From positions 1 through 56,889 of the IMG/VR virus record IMGVR_UViG_3300045049_000080: a DNA stretch of 56,889 nt; one strand, 5' to 3'. Under the pieces are notes generated by a model. It ran no database searches, was not told where the DNA came from, and saw only the letters and a list, made by a program, of their open reading frames with translations. This document shows, in pieces, positions 48,200 through 55,644 of the stretch (within the stretch, counting starts at the first letter, position 1; each line of letters begins with the position of its first letter). The translations under genes and the position numbers were made by a program. Source of the DNA: a virus.

Positions 48200-48426
48200 A
48201 CCCCTGAAGGATCGACCGCCGTGTTCTGCCCATTCAGCCAGCCCCGCAAGAACTCGATGCTCTGCGCAAGCGAATCGCGCGGCATCACCACGCGCAGCAC
48301 GACGGGCATCGTCGCGTCCTTGCCGTTCTCTGCCGGCTCGAAGCCCGCGAAGGACAGCACGACGTTCGGCCCGATGGGCGCAACGGCTGAGATGGTCACG
48401 GTGAAGACGGTGGGCACTGAGTTCAT
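48193..48426 (-). CDS. Counter-oriented small gene in right operon
   Basis: The 77-residue product (MNSVPTVFTVTISAVAPIGP, then VVLSFAGFEPAENG) is beta-rich and protein-like, in contrast with the Arg/Ser-rich reading of the opposite strand. It is the only convincing larger minus-strand gene inside the rightward operon. Its ribosome binding site lies in a nested hairpin. It could be independently regulated in the lysogen. Function unknown. Confidence 0.55.
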   Translation of the reverse strand: MNSVPTVFTVTISAVAPIGPNVVLSFAGFEPAENGKDATMPVVLRVVMPRDSLAQSIEFLRGWLNGQNTAVDPSGVQ

Positions 48427-48432
48427 GAGGCA

Positions 48433-48479
48433 CCTCGGGTTGGATCACGGGTTGGATCAACCCGAAAGCGTACCCGAGG
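48433..48479 (-). promoter_or_regulatory. Nested hairpin covering the ribosome binding site
   Basis: In the minus-strand transcript an outer 8-bp stem (CCTCGGGT with ACCCGAGG) encloses an inner 7-bp stem (CGGGTTG with CAACCCG, 3-base loop). The 3' arm of the outer stem contains the GAGG ribosome binding site of the 48193-48426 gene. Such structures typically control translation; the effector is unknown. Only 3-7 bases separate the parts. Confidence 0.55.
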
Positions 48480-48487
48480 TCTAACCC

Positions 48488-48574
48488 ATGACCGCCGCCC
48501 TCGTCATCAAGTTCGCCATCGTCGCCATAGGCCAGCTTGTCGTGCTGTTCCTCATCGACGACATGGAGGGATGA
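48488..48574 (+). CDS. Very short membrane protein
   Basis: A 28-residue frame, MTAALVIKFAIVAIGQLVVL and FLIDDMEG, encodes one hydrophobic helix. It is followed directly by another membrane-protein start (TGAATG), with the start codon in good order. No clear ribosome binding site is visible upstream. Confidence 0.45.
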   Translation: MTAALVIKFAIVAIGQLVVLFLIDDMEG

Positions 48575-48754
48575 ATGCTCGCCTTCTTGGTCAAGTGGCT
48601 CCCGCTGTTCCTGTCGCTGATGTTGGCTCTGTACTACCTCGGCGAGTTCTGGGATGCGCTGCTGCGAGATGACCAAGGCATGGCAGTCGCGGGCTTCATC
48701 TGGGCTTTGGCTTTTATTGGATTGGGTGCTTGGGTAGCTCCTGAGCACGAGTGA
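48575..48754 (+). CDS. Small two-helix membrane protein
   Basis: The 59-residue product has two membrane segments, LVKWLPLFLSLMLALYYLG and VAGFIWALAFIGLGAWVA, separated by an acidic loop. The GGAGG site lies within the end of the previous gene. A pair of tiny early membrane proteins suggests inner-membrane or exclusion function; inferred. Confidence 0.55.
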   Translation: MLAFLVKWLPLFLSLMLALYYLGEFWDALLRDDQGMAVAGFIWALAFIGLGAWVAPEHE

Positions 48755-48773
48755 GTTCAACACAGGAGAAGCA

Positions 48774-48824
48774 ATGCGCAACTTCGAAGGTTTCGACATC
48801 GTTGCGTACTGCGTCATCGCCTGA
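48774..48824 (+). CDS. Possible 16-residue peptide
   Basis: MRNFEGFDIVAYCVIA lies behind CAGGAGAAGCA, a good ribosome binding site with proper spacing. Too short to judge further; it may be a leader peptide for downstream genes. Confidence 0.25.
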   Translation: MRNFEGFDIVAYCVIA

Positions 48825-48983
48825 CCATGTTCTCCAGTGCTGCGCCGGTAAGCGCCATGCCCGTTCATCTCCTCCTGGCCGCGGGGTCTCCCTCCTCCGC
48901 GGTTCACACGCTGGCCCACCTTTCCGGCGCTGCACACCAAAGCCCCGATGGCTTGGACTCCACAAGGGCCGTGCAGCGCCACC

Positions 48984-49103
48984 TTATTTCCCAAGCAGTT
49001 CAGACGCGACTCGCTGCATCAGCGCAGCCTCAAACGCGATTGAACGGCCGATGCGTTCGAGCATCAGCTTCAACTGGCGTTTCGCCCATTGGTGATTCGT
49101 CAT
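48984..49103 (-). CDS. Possible 39-residue minus-strand peptide
   Basis: The minus-strand frame MTNHQWAKRQLKLMLERIGR and SIAFEAALMQRVASELLGK reads as a plausible amphipathic helical protein with natural amino acid usage. The ribosome binding site is weak (GGGGTGCTGAA). No gene on the plus strand uses this stretch. Confidence 0.35.
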   Translation of the reverse strand: MTNHQWAKRQLKLMLERIGRSIAFEAALMQRVASELLGK

Positions 49104-49164
49104 TTCAGCACCCCATCAATAGCGCACGTCGCGCCGGCCGCTTTGCTGGCAACCGCCGTTCCAG

Positions 49165-49263
49165 TGCTTTTGTTGATGCGTACCCCCGTGAGGCCCGCCC
49201 TGTGGCGGCCGATACCCGCAGCAGTACCGCGGGCGGATCGGGCGGTGCGCATCAACAAAAGCA
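49165..49263. repeat. Long inverted repeat around a GC-rich loop
   Basis: Arms of 20 bases (49165-49184 and 49244-49263) match at 19 of 20 positions; the loop is 59 bases and itself GC-rich with palindromic parts. The region 48825-49300 otherwise lacks a convincing plus-strand gene. Both arms read RINKS in outward frames. Function unknown: divergent regulation, structured RNA or recombination site are possible. Confidence 0.65.
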
Positions 49264-49300
49264 TTTCCAAGTTCATCAACAACCCGAGGTGTATCGGACC

Positions 49301-49759
49301 ATGGGCTCTATCGTGAAGGAACTGGCGGCGCAACGCCAGGCGGGGGACCGTCAACCGCACTCAACCGACGACAACCGAACTCAACCTGTGCAGCGCGATT
49401 GCGTTGGACCGGGACAGATGAGGGAGCCGGCGTTCATCGACTGGCGGATGGTTTCCCAGTGCGAGGACGAGCTGGCGGCGATCAACCTTTGCATCGATCT
49501 GTCGAAGCAAAAGGACGAGTCGCTTGCCAAAGACCTCGGCATCGACAAGGGTCACTTCAGCCGCATCCGCAAGGGGATGGCGAATTTCCCTGACCGCAAG
49601 CGTCTGGCGCTTCAGCGGCTGTGCGGGAACTGGGTGCCGCTTCAGTACGAAATCTTGAACGGGCCACCGCTGCGTCGTTTGCTTGACGAGTTGGACGGCG
49701 GGGGCTCTCCGTTCCATCCGGCCGCCTCGCGCGGTCTTCCCCGCGAACTGCGGGCCTAA
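49301..49759 (+). CDS. HTH regulator (CII/regulatory type)
   Basis: The 152-residue product starts MGSIVKELAAQRQAGDRQPH behind CGAGGTGTATCGGACC; the long upstream frame across the inverted repeat is rejected for lack of a binding site and odd composition. Residues about 60-125 hold an HTH: DESLAKDLGIDKGHFSRIRK, GMANFPDRKRLALQRLCGNW. This pattern is that of a small family of phage regulators. It is placed like lambda cII, before replication genes; CII function is inferred. Confidence 0.65.
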   Translation: MGSIVKELAAQRQAGDRQPHSTDDNRTQPVQRDCVGPGQMREPAFIDWRMVSQCEDELAAINLCIDLSKQKDESLAKDLGIDKGHFSRIRKGMANFPDRKRLALQRLCGNWVPLQYEILNGPPLRRLLDELDGGGSPFHPAASRGLPRELRA

Positions 49760-49771
49760 GAAGGAACGTCC

Positions 49772-50098
49772 GTGCGCTGCGTAGTGAACGACCTCTGCGT
49801 CATCGTCAAAAGCGGCAACCCCGAGAACCTCGGGAAGTTCGTGACGATCAAGCGTCATGCCTTCGCCGTCGATTGGCTGGTGGAAGCGCACGGATCCATC
49901 TACGTCGCCAGCAACATGTTTGGTGAACGGCTGGTGAAGCCGGGCCAGACCTGCCTCGCGCACGATGACCAATTGCAGCCGATCCGTTGGAAACGTGGCG
50001 TGGATGAGGTTTTGGCAATCGCCAAGCGCATCAGCACGTCCGAGCAGATCAGCGCACAGCGTCAGGCAATGCGCGCACACATGGCGAGGAAAGCATGA
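49772..50098 (+). CDS. Small early protein
   Basis: The 108-residue product starts at a GTG behind AAGGAACGTCC. It includes VKSGNPENLGKFVTIKRHAF and WLVEAHGSIYVASNMFGERL, the look of a KOW/SH3-like beta barrel, and a helical tail. This is a familiar early phage protein with no known function. Overlaps the next start by four bases. Confidence 0.55.
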   Translation: MRCVVNDLCVIVKSGNPENLGKFVTIKRHAFAVDWLVEAHGSIYVASNMFGERLVKPGQTCLAHDDQLQPIRWKRGVDEVLAIAKRISTSEQISAQRQAMRAHMARKA

Positions 50099-50235
50099 GC
50101 GACTACCAACCCATTGAATGGATCAGCCCATTCCTAGAAGGAGTGGAAGTGAAGGAACTGCCGCCTGCTCTAGCTTGGCTGATGTGGGACCAGGCAGTAC
50201 GTGAGTTGGACGGGAAGGAGCTGGCGAATGGGTGA
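50095..50235 (+). CDS. Short early protein
   Basis: The 46-residue product MSDYQPIEWISPFLEGVEVK and ELPPALAWLMWDQAVRELDG overlaps both neighbours (four bases before, eight after). The start matches the ATGAGCGA context of other early genes. Function unknown. Confidence 0.5.
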   Translation: MSDYQPIEWISPFLEGVEVKELPPALAWLMWDQAVRELDGKELANG

Positions 50236-51607
50236 TTACGAGTCATTCGTGGATCGGAAGCTCGCGTGCGTGCCGCCGAGCGGCATCGCTTCCGGCTTTT
50301 CGCTGCCCGGCTCGTTGTTCCCGCACCAGTCCGCGCTGACCGGCTGGGCGCTGCGCCGTGGGAGGTCGGCGATCTTCGCTGACACCGGTCTCGGAAAGAG
50401 CCGCATGGAGCTGGCGTGGGCGGCGGCGGTGACACGCTACACGCGAAAGCCGGTGCTGATATTGGCTCCGTTGGCCGTGGCGCAGCAGACCGCCAATGAG
50501 GGGGCAGCAATCGACATTGCCGTCACGGTCTGCCGCGATGGGTCTGACATCCGACCGGGCATCAACATCACCAACTATGACCGGCTACATCGCTTTGACG
50601 CGAGCGAGTTCGGCGGCGTGGTGTTGGATGAGTCTTCCATCATCAAGCACCACGATGCAAAGACGTTCCGTCTGCTGACGGAGGCATTCAATCTGACTCC
50701 GTTCAGGCTTCCGGCGACCGCGACCCCGGCGCCCAACGACTGGACGGAGCTTGGCACACACGCTGAATTCCTTGGCATCTGCACCCGCCAGGAAATGTTG
50801 GCTGAGTTTTTCTGCCACGACGGCGGGGACACGCAAACCTGGCGCCTCAAAGGCCACGCAAAGCACGCATTCTGGCGCTGGGTGGTGTCGTGGGGCGCGT
50901 TGATTCGTAAGCCGTCCGACCTTGGTTTCGCGGACGACGCTTACAACCTTCCGCCGCTGCATCTGCGTGAGCATCACGTTGACGTGGAAATGCCCACGAA
51001 CGGGATGTTGTTCGCCCTGGAGGCTCAGACCCTCAGCGAGCGCCGAGACGCCCGCAGGGCTTCCATGGAGGATCGCGTCGCGGAGTGCGCCCGCATCGTC
51101 AACGCCGAGCCCGGTGAGCCGTGGGTCGTCTGGTGCGACCTGAATGACGAGAGCGCTGCGCTGACGAAGGCGATTGACGGGGCTATCGAGATTCGAGGCT
51201 CTGACGACGTGGACGACAAAGAAGAACGCCTCCAGGCCTTCGCCGCTGGCAAGGCGCGAGTCCTCGTCAGCAAGCCATCCATCTGCGGGTGGGGCCTGAA
51301 CTGGCAACACAGCGCCCGAATGGCTTTCGTTGGCGTCACCGACAGTTACGAGGCGTACTACCAAGCCGTGCGTCGCTGCTGGCGCTTCGGGCAGAAGCGG
51401 CCCGTTCACGTTCACATCTTCGCCAGCTCCGCCGAAGGTGCGGTGGTGGCGAATCTCAAGCGCAAAGAGCGCGAGGCCCTGCACATGGCCGAAGCCTTGA
51501 GCGCGGAAACCAGGGATGCGGTGATGGCGGAAGTGACCGGAACGCGCCGCGAATCGAATCAACACAACGCCGGCCGCCGCGTTCAGGTGCCGGCATGGCT
51601 GGGGTGA
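50228..51607 (+). CDS. SNF2-type DNA helicase
   Basis: The 459-residue protein carries superfamily 2 motifs: Walker A ADTGLGKS (51-58), motif II LDESSIIK (Asp134-Glu135), motif III LPATATPAPNDW, and motif VI QAVRRCWRFGQKRPV. It starts MGDYESFVDRKL. Phage SNF2-like proteins act on DNA or in recombination and repair. The pair of this helicase and an adjacent DNA methyltransferase recurs in phages; it could act with the enzyme in modification, but that is inferred. Confidence 0.8.
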   Translation: MGDYESFVDRKLACVPPSGIASGFSLPGSLFPHQSALTGWALRRGRSAIFADTGLGKSRMELAWAAAVTRYTRKPVLILAPLAVAQQTANEGAAIDIAVTVCRDGSDIRPGINITNYDRLHRFDASEFGGVVLDESSIIKHHDAKTFRLLTEAFNLTPFRLPATATPAPNDWTELGTHAEFLGICTRQEMLAEFFCHDGGDTQTWRLKGHAKHAFWRWVVSWGALIRKPSDLGFADDAYNLPPLHLREHHVDVEMPTNGMLFALEAQTLSERRDARRASMEDRVAECARIVNAEPGEPWVVWCDLNDESAALTKAIDGAIEIRGSDDVDDKEERLQAFAAGKARVLVSKPSICGWGLNWQHSARMAFVGVTDSYEAYYQAVRRCWRFGQKRPVHVHIFASSAEGAVVANLKRKEREALHMAEALSAETRDAVMAEVTGTRRESNQHNAGRRVQVPAWLG

Positions 51608-51610
51608 CAC

Positions 51611-52483
51611 ATGAATTGCATTGAACAAGTGGTGACGGAACGCTATACGGCGGTCCACGGGGATTGTGTCGAGGCGATCAAGGGTTTGCCGGATCAATCC
51701 ATCGGCTACTCGATCTTTTCGCCGCCGTTTGCCAGTCTCTACACCTACTCGAATTCGCCGCGCGACATGGGCAACTGCCGCAACGATGCGGAGTTTTTCG
51801 AGCACCTTGAATACCTGATCGCGGAGCTTCGCCGCGTCATGAAGCCGGGCCGGGAGGTTTCCTTCCACTGCATGCTGATGCCTGCGGGCAAGGAACGCGA
51901 TGGCTACATCGGACTGAAGGATTTCCGTGGCGACCTGATCCGCGCTTTCCAGCGTCACGGGTTCATCTTCCATAGCGAGGTTGTCATCTGGAAAGACCCA
52001 GTGACCGCCATGCAGCGCACGAAGGCGCTCGGTCTGCTGCACAAGAGCGTCCGCGAGAACGCCGCGATGTGTCGGCAGGGCATCCCGGACTATCTGGTGA
52101 CGATGCGTGCCCCGGGTGAGTGCGAACGCGTCACCCACGAACCGCGCGACTACCCCGTTGACCTCTGGCAGAAAGTCGCTTCTCCGGTGTGGATGGACAT
52201 CAATCCGAACGACACCCTGCAATTCCAGTCGGCTCGTGAGCATGACGACGAGCGCCACATCTGCCCCTTGCAGCTCGAAGTCATCCGGCGCGGGGTGAGT
52301 CTGTGGACTAACCCGGGGGACATCGTTTTGAGCCCCTTCATGGGTATCGGTTCCGAAGGGTACGTCTCCCTTGAGTTGGGGCGGCGCTTCGTGGGGGTCG
52401 AGTTGAAGGCCAGCTACTTCAACCAGGCTAAGGCCAATCTCGCCGCCGCCGTCGCAAAGACGGTTGATCTGTTCGCTGCATGA
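51611..52483 (+). CDS. DNA methyltransferase (N6/N4 type)
   Basis: The 290-residue protein has motif IV SPPF (37-40) and motif I SPFMGIGSEG (241-250) in the beta-type order, followed by VGVELKASYF. SPPF is between the SPPY of N4-cytosine enzymes and DPPY of N6-adenine ones, so the base is not certain. No restriction enzyme neighbour exists, so it is probably an orphan protecting phage DNA. It begins three bases after the helicase. Confidence 0.8.
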   Translation: MNCIEQVVTERYTAVHGDCVEAIKGLPDQSIGYSIFSPPFASLYTYSNSPRDMGNCRNDAEFFEHLEYLIAELRRVMKPGREVSFHCMLMPAGKERDGYIGLKDFRGDLIRAFQRHGFIFHSEVVIWKDPVTAMQRTKALGLLHKSVRENAAMCRQGIPDYLVTMRAPGECERVTHEPRDYPVDLWQKVASPVWMDINPNDTLQFQSAREHDDERHICPLQLEVIRRGVSLWTNPGDIVLSPFMGIGSEGYVSLELGRRFVGVELKASYFNQAKANLAAAVAKTVDLFAA

Positions 52484-52493
52484 AGGAGCCGAA

Positions 52494-52697
52494 ATGAAAC
52501 CTCAGACCAAATTCGACCGCTTGCAGAAGCTGATGCGCCGCCGCTGGGTGTCGGGCGCCGTTGCCTTCAAGGAGTGCGGTCTTCTGAGCCTGAGCCAGCG
52601 CGCCGGCCAGCTCCGCCGCATGGGCGTGAAGGTGATCGACCGCTGGGCGGTGTCGCCGGCTGGTGCGCGGTTTAAAGAGTACCGCATCGCAGCGTGA
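52494..52697 (+). CDS. Small HTH protein
   Basis: The 67-residue product starts MKPQTKFDRLQKLMRRRWVS; the pattern RWVSGAVAFKECGLLSLSQR, AGQLRRMGVKVIDRW matches the helix-turn-helix proteins found in early phage operons. It overlaps the next start by four bases. Probably DNA-binding. Confidence 0.65.
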   Translation: MKPQTKFDRLQKLMRRRWVSGAVAFKECGLLSLSQRAGQLRRMGVKVIDRWAVSPAGARFKEYRIAA

Positions 52698-52852
52698 GCG
52701 CACTGCCCGTGCTCGACGAACAAGCGGAGTTCGACATCCGCTGGCAACTCTACGAGCGCGCCAAAGCCGAGTACCGGGCAGAGCATCCCGAAGCAACAGA
52801 AGACGAATACGAGACGTTCTGCAAGCAGTTGGCGGAACGGTTGGGGGTGTAG
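52694..52852 (+). CDS. Short acidic helical protein
   Basis: The 52-residue product starts at a GTG overlapping the previous stop and ends immediately before the next GTG. It is helical and acidic (FDIRWQLYERAKAEYRAEHP). Function unknown. Confidence 0.5.
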   Translation: MSALPVLDEQAEFDIRWQLYERAKAEYRAEHPEATEDEYETFCKQLAERLGV

Positions 52853-53560
52853 GTGGCACGCATCAGAACAATCAAGCCTGAGTTCTTTACATCGGAGGAC
52901 ATCGTTGGGCTGTCCCCGCTTGCCCGCCTGCTTTACATCGCTCTTTGGTGCGAGGCGGATCGGGAAGGGCGGATGACTTGGAAGCCTAAGACATTCAAGA
53001 TGCGTTACCTGCCGGCTGACGATTGCGATATCGAGGTTCTGTGCCAAGAGTTGGTTGCGGCTGGCGTCGTGAAGCTGTACGGCGTCGGACTAGCCTACGT
53101 CCCGGGTTTTGGGAAGCACCAGCACATAAACCCGAGAGAAACCCCCAGCAGCCTCCCCGATCCTGACGCATCACGCACGCGTCAACCACGCGTCAGCACG
53201 CGTGCAGCAACCGCCAGTGACGCGCAGGGAGGAAGGGAAGGGAAGGAAGGAGATGGGCGCGTCGGTGACGACGCACCCCGGGACCCCGCTCCGCTTCCCG
53301 TCGCCAAGATCCCCTTGGTTGACGGCTCCGAGCATGAGGTCTTTGCATCACAAGTCGCGGAATGGAGCGCGGCTTTCCCGGGCGTTGATATCCCTGTTGC
53401 TCTGGCGCAGATGCGCACGTGGTGCATCGCCAATCCGTCGCGGAAAAAGACTCGGCGGGGGGTTGAGGCGTTCATCGTTGGCTGGCTGTCGAAGGACCAG
53501 AACAAAGGCACTAATCGTGCCGCACGGCCCATGCAAGTCGGTTTTGAGGGGGCAATCTGA
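52853..53560 (+). CDS. Replication initiator (O/DnaT-like)
   Basis: The 235-residue protein has an N-terminal winged-helix domain (MARIRTIKPEFFTSEDIVGL, LARLLYIALWCEADREGR) found in phage replisome organisers, a disordered linker (about 100-150), and a C-terminal VAEWSAAFPGVDIPVALAQM, RGVEAFIVGWLSKDQ domain similar to DnaT-like ends. The linker DNA contains repeats that may be the origin. It is followed by the helicase gene two genes on. Confidence 0.75.
   Translation: MARIRTIKPEFFTSEDIVGLSPLARLLYIALWCEADREGRMTWKPKTFKMRYLPADDCDIEVLCQELVAAGVVKLYGVGLAYVPGFGKHQHINPRETPSSLPDPDASRTRQPRVSTRAATASDAQGGREGKEGDGRVGDDAPRDPAPLPVAKIPLVDGSEHEVFASQVAEWSAAFPGVDIPVALAQMRTWCIANPSRKKTRRGVEAFIVGWLSKDQNKGTNRAARPMQVGFEGAI
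53176..53253. other. Candidate replication origin within initiator gene
   Basis: Three tandem copies of a CACGCGTCA-like unit (53176-53184, 53187-53195, 53197-53203 in truncated form) and one inverted TGACGCG (53218-53224) are followed by a 28-base run of only A and G (53226-53253). In lambda, the origin lies inside the O gene with repeats and a purine-rich/AT-rich flank. Function is inferred. Confidence 0.45.
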
Positions 53561-53874
53561 TGCGCGGTCACGAGCCTCTCATCGCTATGCGCCTGAAGGG
53601 CTACACCCCGGCTGACGTGCATGTAGACATCGAACCTTCGTGGACTTGGCGCGACTGGCCGCAATGGACGAATCACGCCCAGGTTCTCATCGAGGATCGC
53701 GATTCCGTGGCGCTGCTGGATCTCCGCTTCCTCGTTGGCCTGATGGTGTTTGTGCAAGGCAACGATAGGGCTCGCGTGCAGGCTGTCGCCAGTGCATGCG
53801 CTGCAGCCAAGGCGGCTCGGGTCATCGCGGCATTGGATGACGGCGAGTTTTGGGAGGAATCATGCACCTGCTGA
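53560..53874 (+). CDS. Small early protein
   Basis: The 104-residue product reads MRGHEPLIAMRLKGYTPADV, then VLIEDRDSVALLDLRFLVGL and a C-terminal helix. It overlaps the initiator gene by one base and the helicase start by 13 bases. A similar compact protein often stands between initiator and helicase in such phages. Function unknown. Confidence 0.55.
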   Translation: MRGHEPLIAMRLKGYTPADVHVDIEPSWTWRDWPQWTNHAQVLIEDRDSVALLDLRFLVGLMVFVQGNDRARVQAVASACAAAKAARVIAALDDGEFWEESCTC

Positions 53875-54818
53875 CGCCGGATTCCATCGACTTCTCTGCG
53901 TACGTCAAGGAGACGGAGGCCGCACAAAAGGTGCGACCGGCCGGACTCTACGTTCAGGAACTCATCGAGGCGCTGGGCAAGAAGCGGCAGGAGGTTCGCG
54001 CCTTCCTTCCTTGGCTGAAGACACATGGCTTGTTCCAGTTTCGACCCGGCGAGGTGACGTTGTGGGGTGGTGTGAACGGTCACGGCAAGAGCCTCATGAC
54101 AGGCATGGTGTCAGCTTCGCTGGTCAGTCAAGGCGAGCGAGTGTGCATCGCCAGCTTCGAGATGAAGCCGAAGAAGACGCTTGAGCGCATGGTGCGGCAG
54201 TGGGGCGGCGATGCACCGGATGAGGCATGGGACGACAACCCGGAGGCGCTGGCGGTCTACCGTGACACCTACGAGCAGTTCCAGGCGTGGACAGAAAACC
54301 ACCTTTGGCTGTACGACCAGCAAGGGACGGTCCAGCGCGACATGCTGATTGGCGTCATCCGCTACTGCGCGAAGGAGTTGGGCATCACCCATTTCTTCGT
54401 TGACAGCCTGATGAAGTGTGTCGCTGCCGAAGATGACTTCAACGGCCAGAAGATGCTGGTGGACGAGCTGACGGCCATCGCGCGCGACTACTCCATGCAC
54501 ATCCATCTTGTGCATCACATCCGAAAACTATCCAGTGAAGAGCAGACGCCCGACAAGACGGACGTTAAGGGGTCGGGCTCCATTACCGATCAAGTGGACA
54601 ACCTTCTTCTGGTGTGGCGCAACAAAAAGAAGGAACGTGATGCGCAGGCGGGGAAGGCTGTGGCAGAGAACGAGCCGGACGGCCTGCTGATCTGCGACAA
54701 GCAGCGGAACGGCGAGTGGGAAGGGCGCATTGCGCTGTGGTTTGACAAGCGCTCCCAGCAGTTCGTCCATGCCCCGGGCGCCCAGCCGCTGACGCTCTAC
54801 AACTGGCCGCACGCATGA
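53862..54818 (+). CDS. DnaB-like replicative helicase
   Basis: The 318-residue protein has the RecA-fold helicase pattern: FRPGEVTLWGGVNGHGKSLM (Walker A GVNGHGKS near 70-77), VCIASFEMKPKKTLERMV, ITHFFVDSLMKC (Walker B), HIHLVHHIRKL, VKGSGSITDQVDNLLLVWRN and a DKQRNGEWEG ending. There is no N-terminal DnaB domain or primase domain, so it is a stand-alone motor. It would unwind DNA at the phage fork. Confidence 0.85.
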   Translation: MHLLTPDSIDFSAYVKETEAAQKVRPAGLYVQELIEALGKKRQEVRAFLPWLKTHGLFQFRPGEVTLWGGVNGHGKSLMTGMVSASLVSQGERVCIASFEMKPKKTLERMVRQWGGDAPDEAWDDNPEALAVYRDTYEQFQAWTENHLWLYDQQGTVQRDMLIGVIRYCAKELGITHFFVDSLMKCVAAEDDFNGQKMLVDELTAIARDYSMHIHLVHHIRKLSSEEQTPDKTDVKGSGSITDQVDNLLLVWRNKKKERDAQAGKAVAENEPDGLLICDKQRNGEWEGRIALWFDKRSQQFVHAPGAQPLTLYNWPHA

Positions 54819-55063
54819 CCCACCGCACTGACCGCATCTACCTGGCCGCTGACGTAGCCCGCTGCGAGCCGTCGAACAACTGCGGCGTCAAGCACGACTG
54901 CAAGCGCTACATGGCTGCTGTCCCTCAATACGGCCGAATGATCGGAGCGGACATGCCGCCTCCGTTCTTTCTTGGCTGCCCTATGTATCTACCTCTGAGC
55001 CTGAAGACCGGAACGATCAAGCCGGCGAAGAAGGCGAAGCCTGCTGTGAAAGGAATGGCATGA
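54815..55063 (+). CDS. Small Cys-containing early protein
   Basis: The 82-residue product has C..SNNCGVKHDCKRYMA and CPMY, perhaps a zinc site, and a basic Lys/Ala tail. It overlaps helicase stop and next start by four bases. Function unknown. Confidence 0.5.
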   Translation: MTHRTDRIYLAADVARCEPSNNCGVKHDCKRYMAAVPQYGRMIGADMPPPFFLGCPMYLPLSLKTGTIKPAKKAKPAVKGMA

Positions 55064-55644
55064 CTTTGAAAACCGAATACCAAGGCAAGAAGACCATTGC
55101 CGGGCACATCTTGGACCTTGCCACCCGCGAGGAGGGCGTCCACGTTGACGACCTGCCGCAATTCAACCGCGAGTGCGTGATCCAGACCTGTTCGTATCTG
55201 GTGGTTCGCGGGCAGATCATCCGCGGTGGCTATCGGCAGTGGGCGCGCTACTTCACCGACATGAAGTGCGCCGAGGCCTACGACCAGGCCATTCGCCAGC
55301 AGTTCAAAGATAAGCGGGCCAACCGGACGAACGAACGCGCCAAGGCTCGCCGCAAGGAGCGCATGGAAGCGCAGGGTGGCCCAAAGAAGCCTGGGCCGAA
55401 GCCGAAGGTGGAGAAGGTCGCCAAGACCACGCCATGGCGCCAGCCGAAGAAGGCATTGCCTCCGGTCGTGACTATCGCGCAGCCGAAGGTTCCGTTCAAA
55501 GACCAACCGGCCATCGTTCCCAAGGGGCTGAAGGTGACGAAGTGCCCGAGCCCAGAGCACTTCGGCCCGGCTGCACGGCTGGCCTACGCGCCAGTACAAG
55601 AGGCATGGCAGGGCAAGCCGCTGCGTGTGGGGGAGGAGGTGTGA
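55060..55644 (+). CDS. Winged-helix early protein with basic tail
   Basis: The 194-residue product has an N-terminal winged-helix-like domain (KKTIAGHILDLATREEGVHV, DDLPQFNRECVIQTCSYLVV) and a strongly basic, Pro-rich rest (KARRKERMEAQGGPKKPGPK), ending with EHFGPAARLAYAPVQEAW. It is likely a DNA-binding regulator. It overlaps the next start by one base. Confidence 0.6.
   Translation: MTLKTEYQGKKTIAGHILDLATREEGVHVDDLPQFNRECVIQTCSYLVVRGQIIRGGYRQWARYFTDMKCAEAYDQAIRQQFKDKRANRTNERAKARRKERMEAQGGPKKPGPKPKVEKVAKTTPWRQPKKALPPVVTIAQPKVPFKDQPAIVPKGLKVTKCPSPEHFGPAARLAYAPVQEAWQGKPLRVGEEV

Noticed and set aside
47237-48994. 585-residue minus-strand open frame
   Set aside because: It lies antisense to several short coupled plus-strand genes (Cro-like, LexA-like and others), has low-complexity composition and no ribosome binding site; long antisense frames are common in GC-rich DNA.
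48827-49300. N-terminal half of a 310-residue plus-strand frame
   Set aside because: This part has no binding site, odd composition and crosses the inverted repeat; the regulator is better started at 49301.
50585-52258. 557-residue minus-strand open frame
   Set aside because: It is antisense to the SNF2 helicase and methyltransferase, whose motifs are complete on the other strand.
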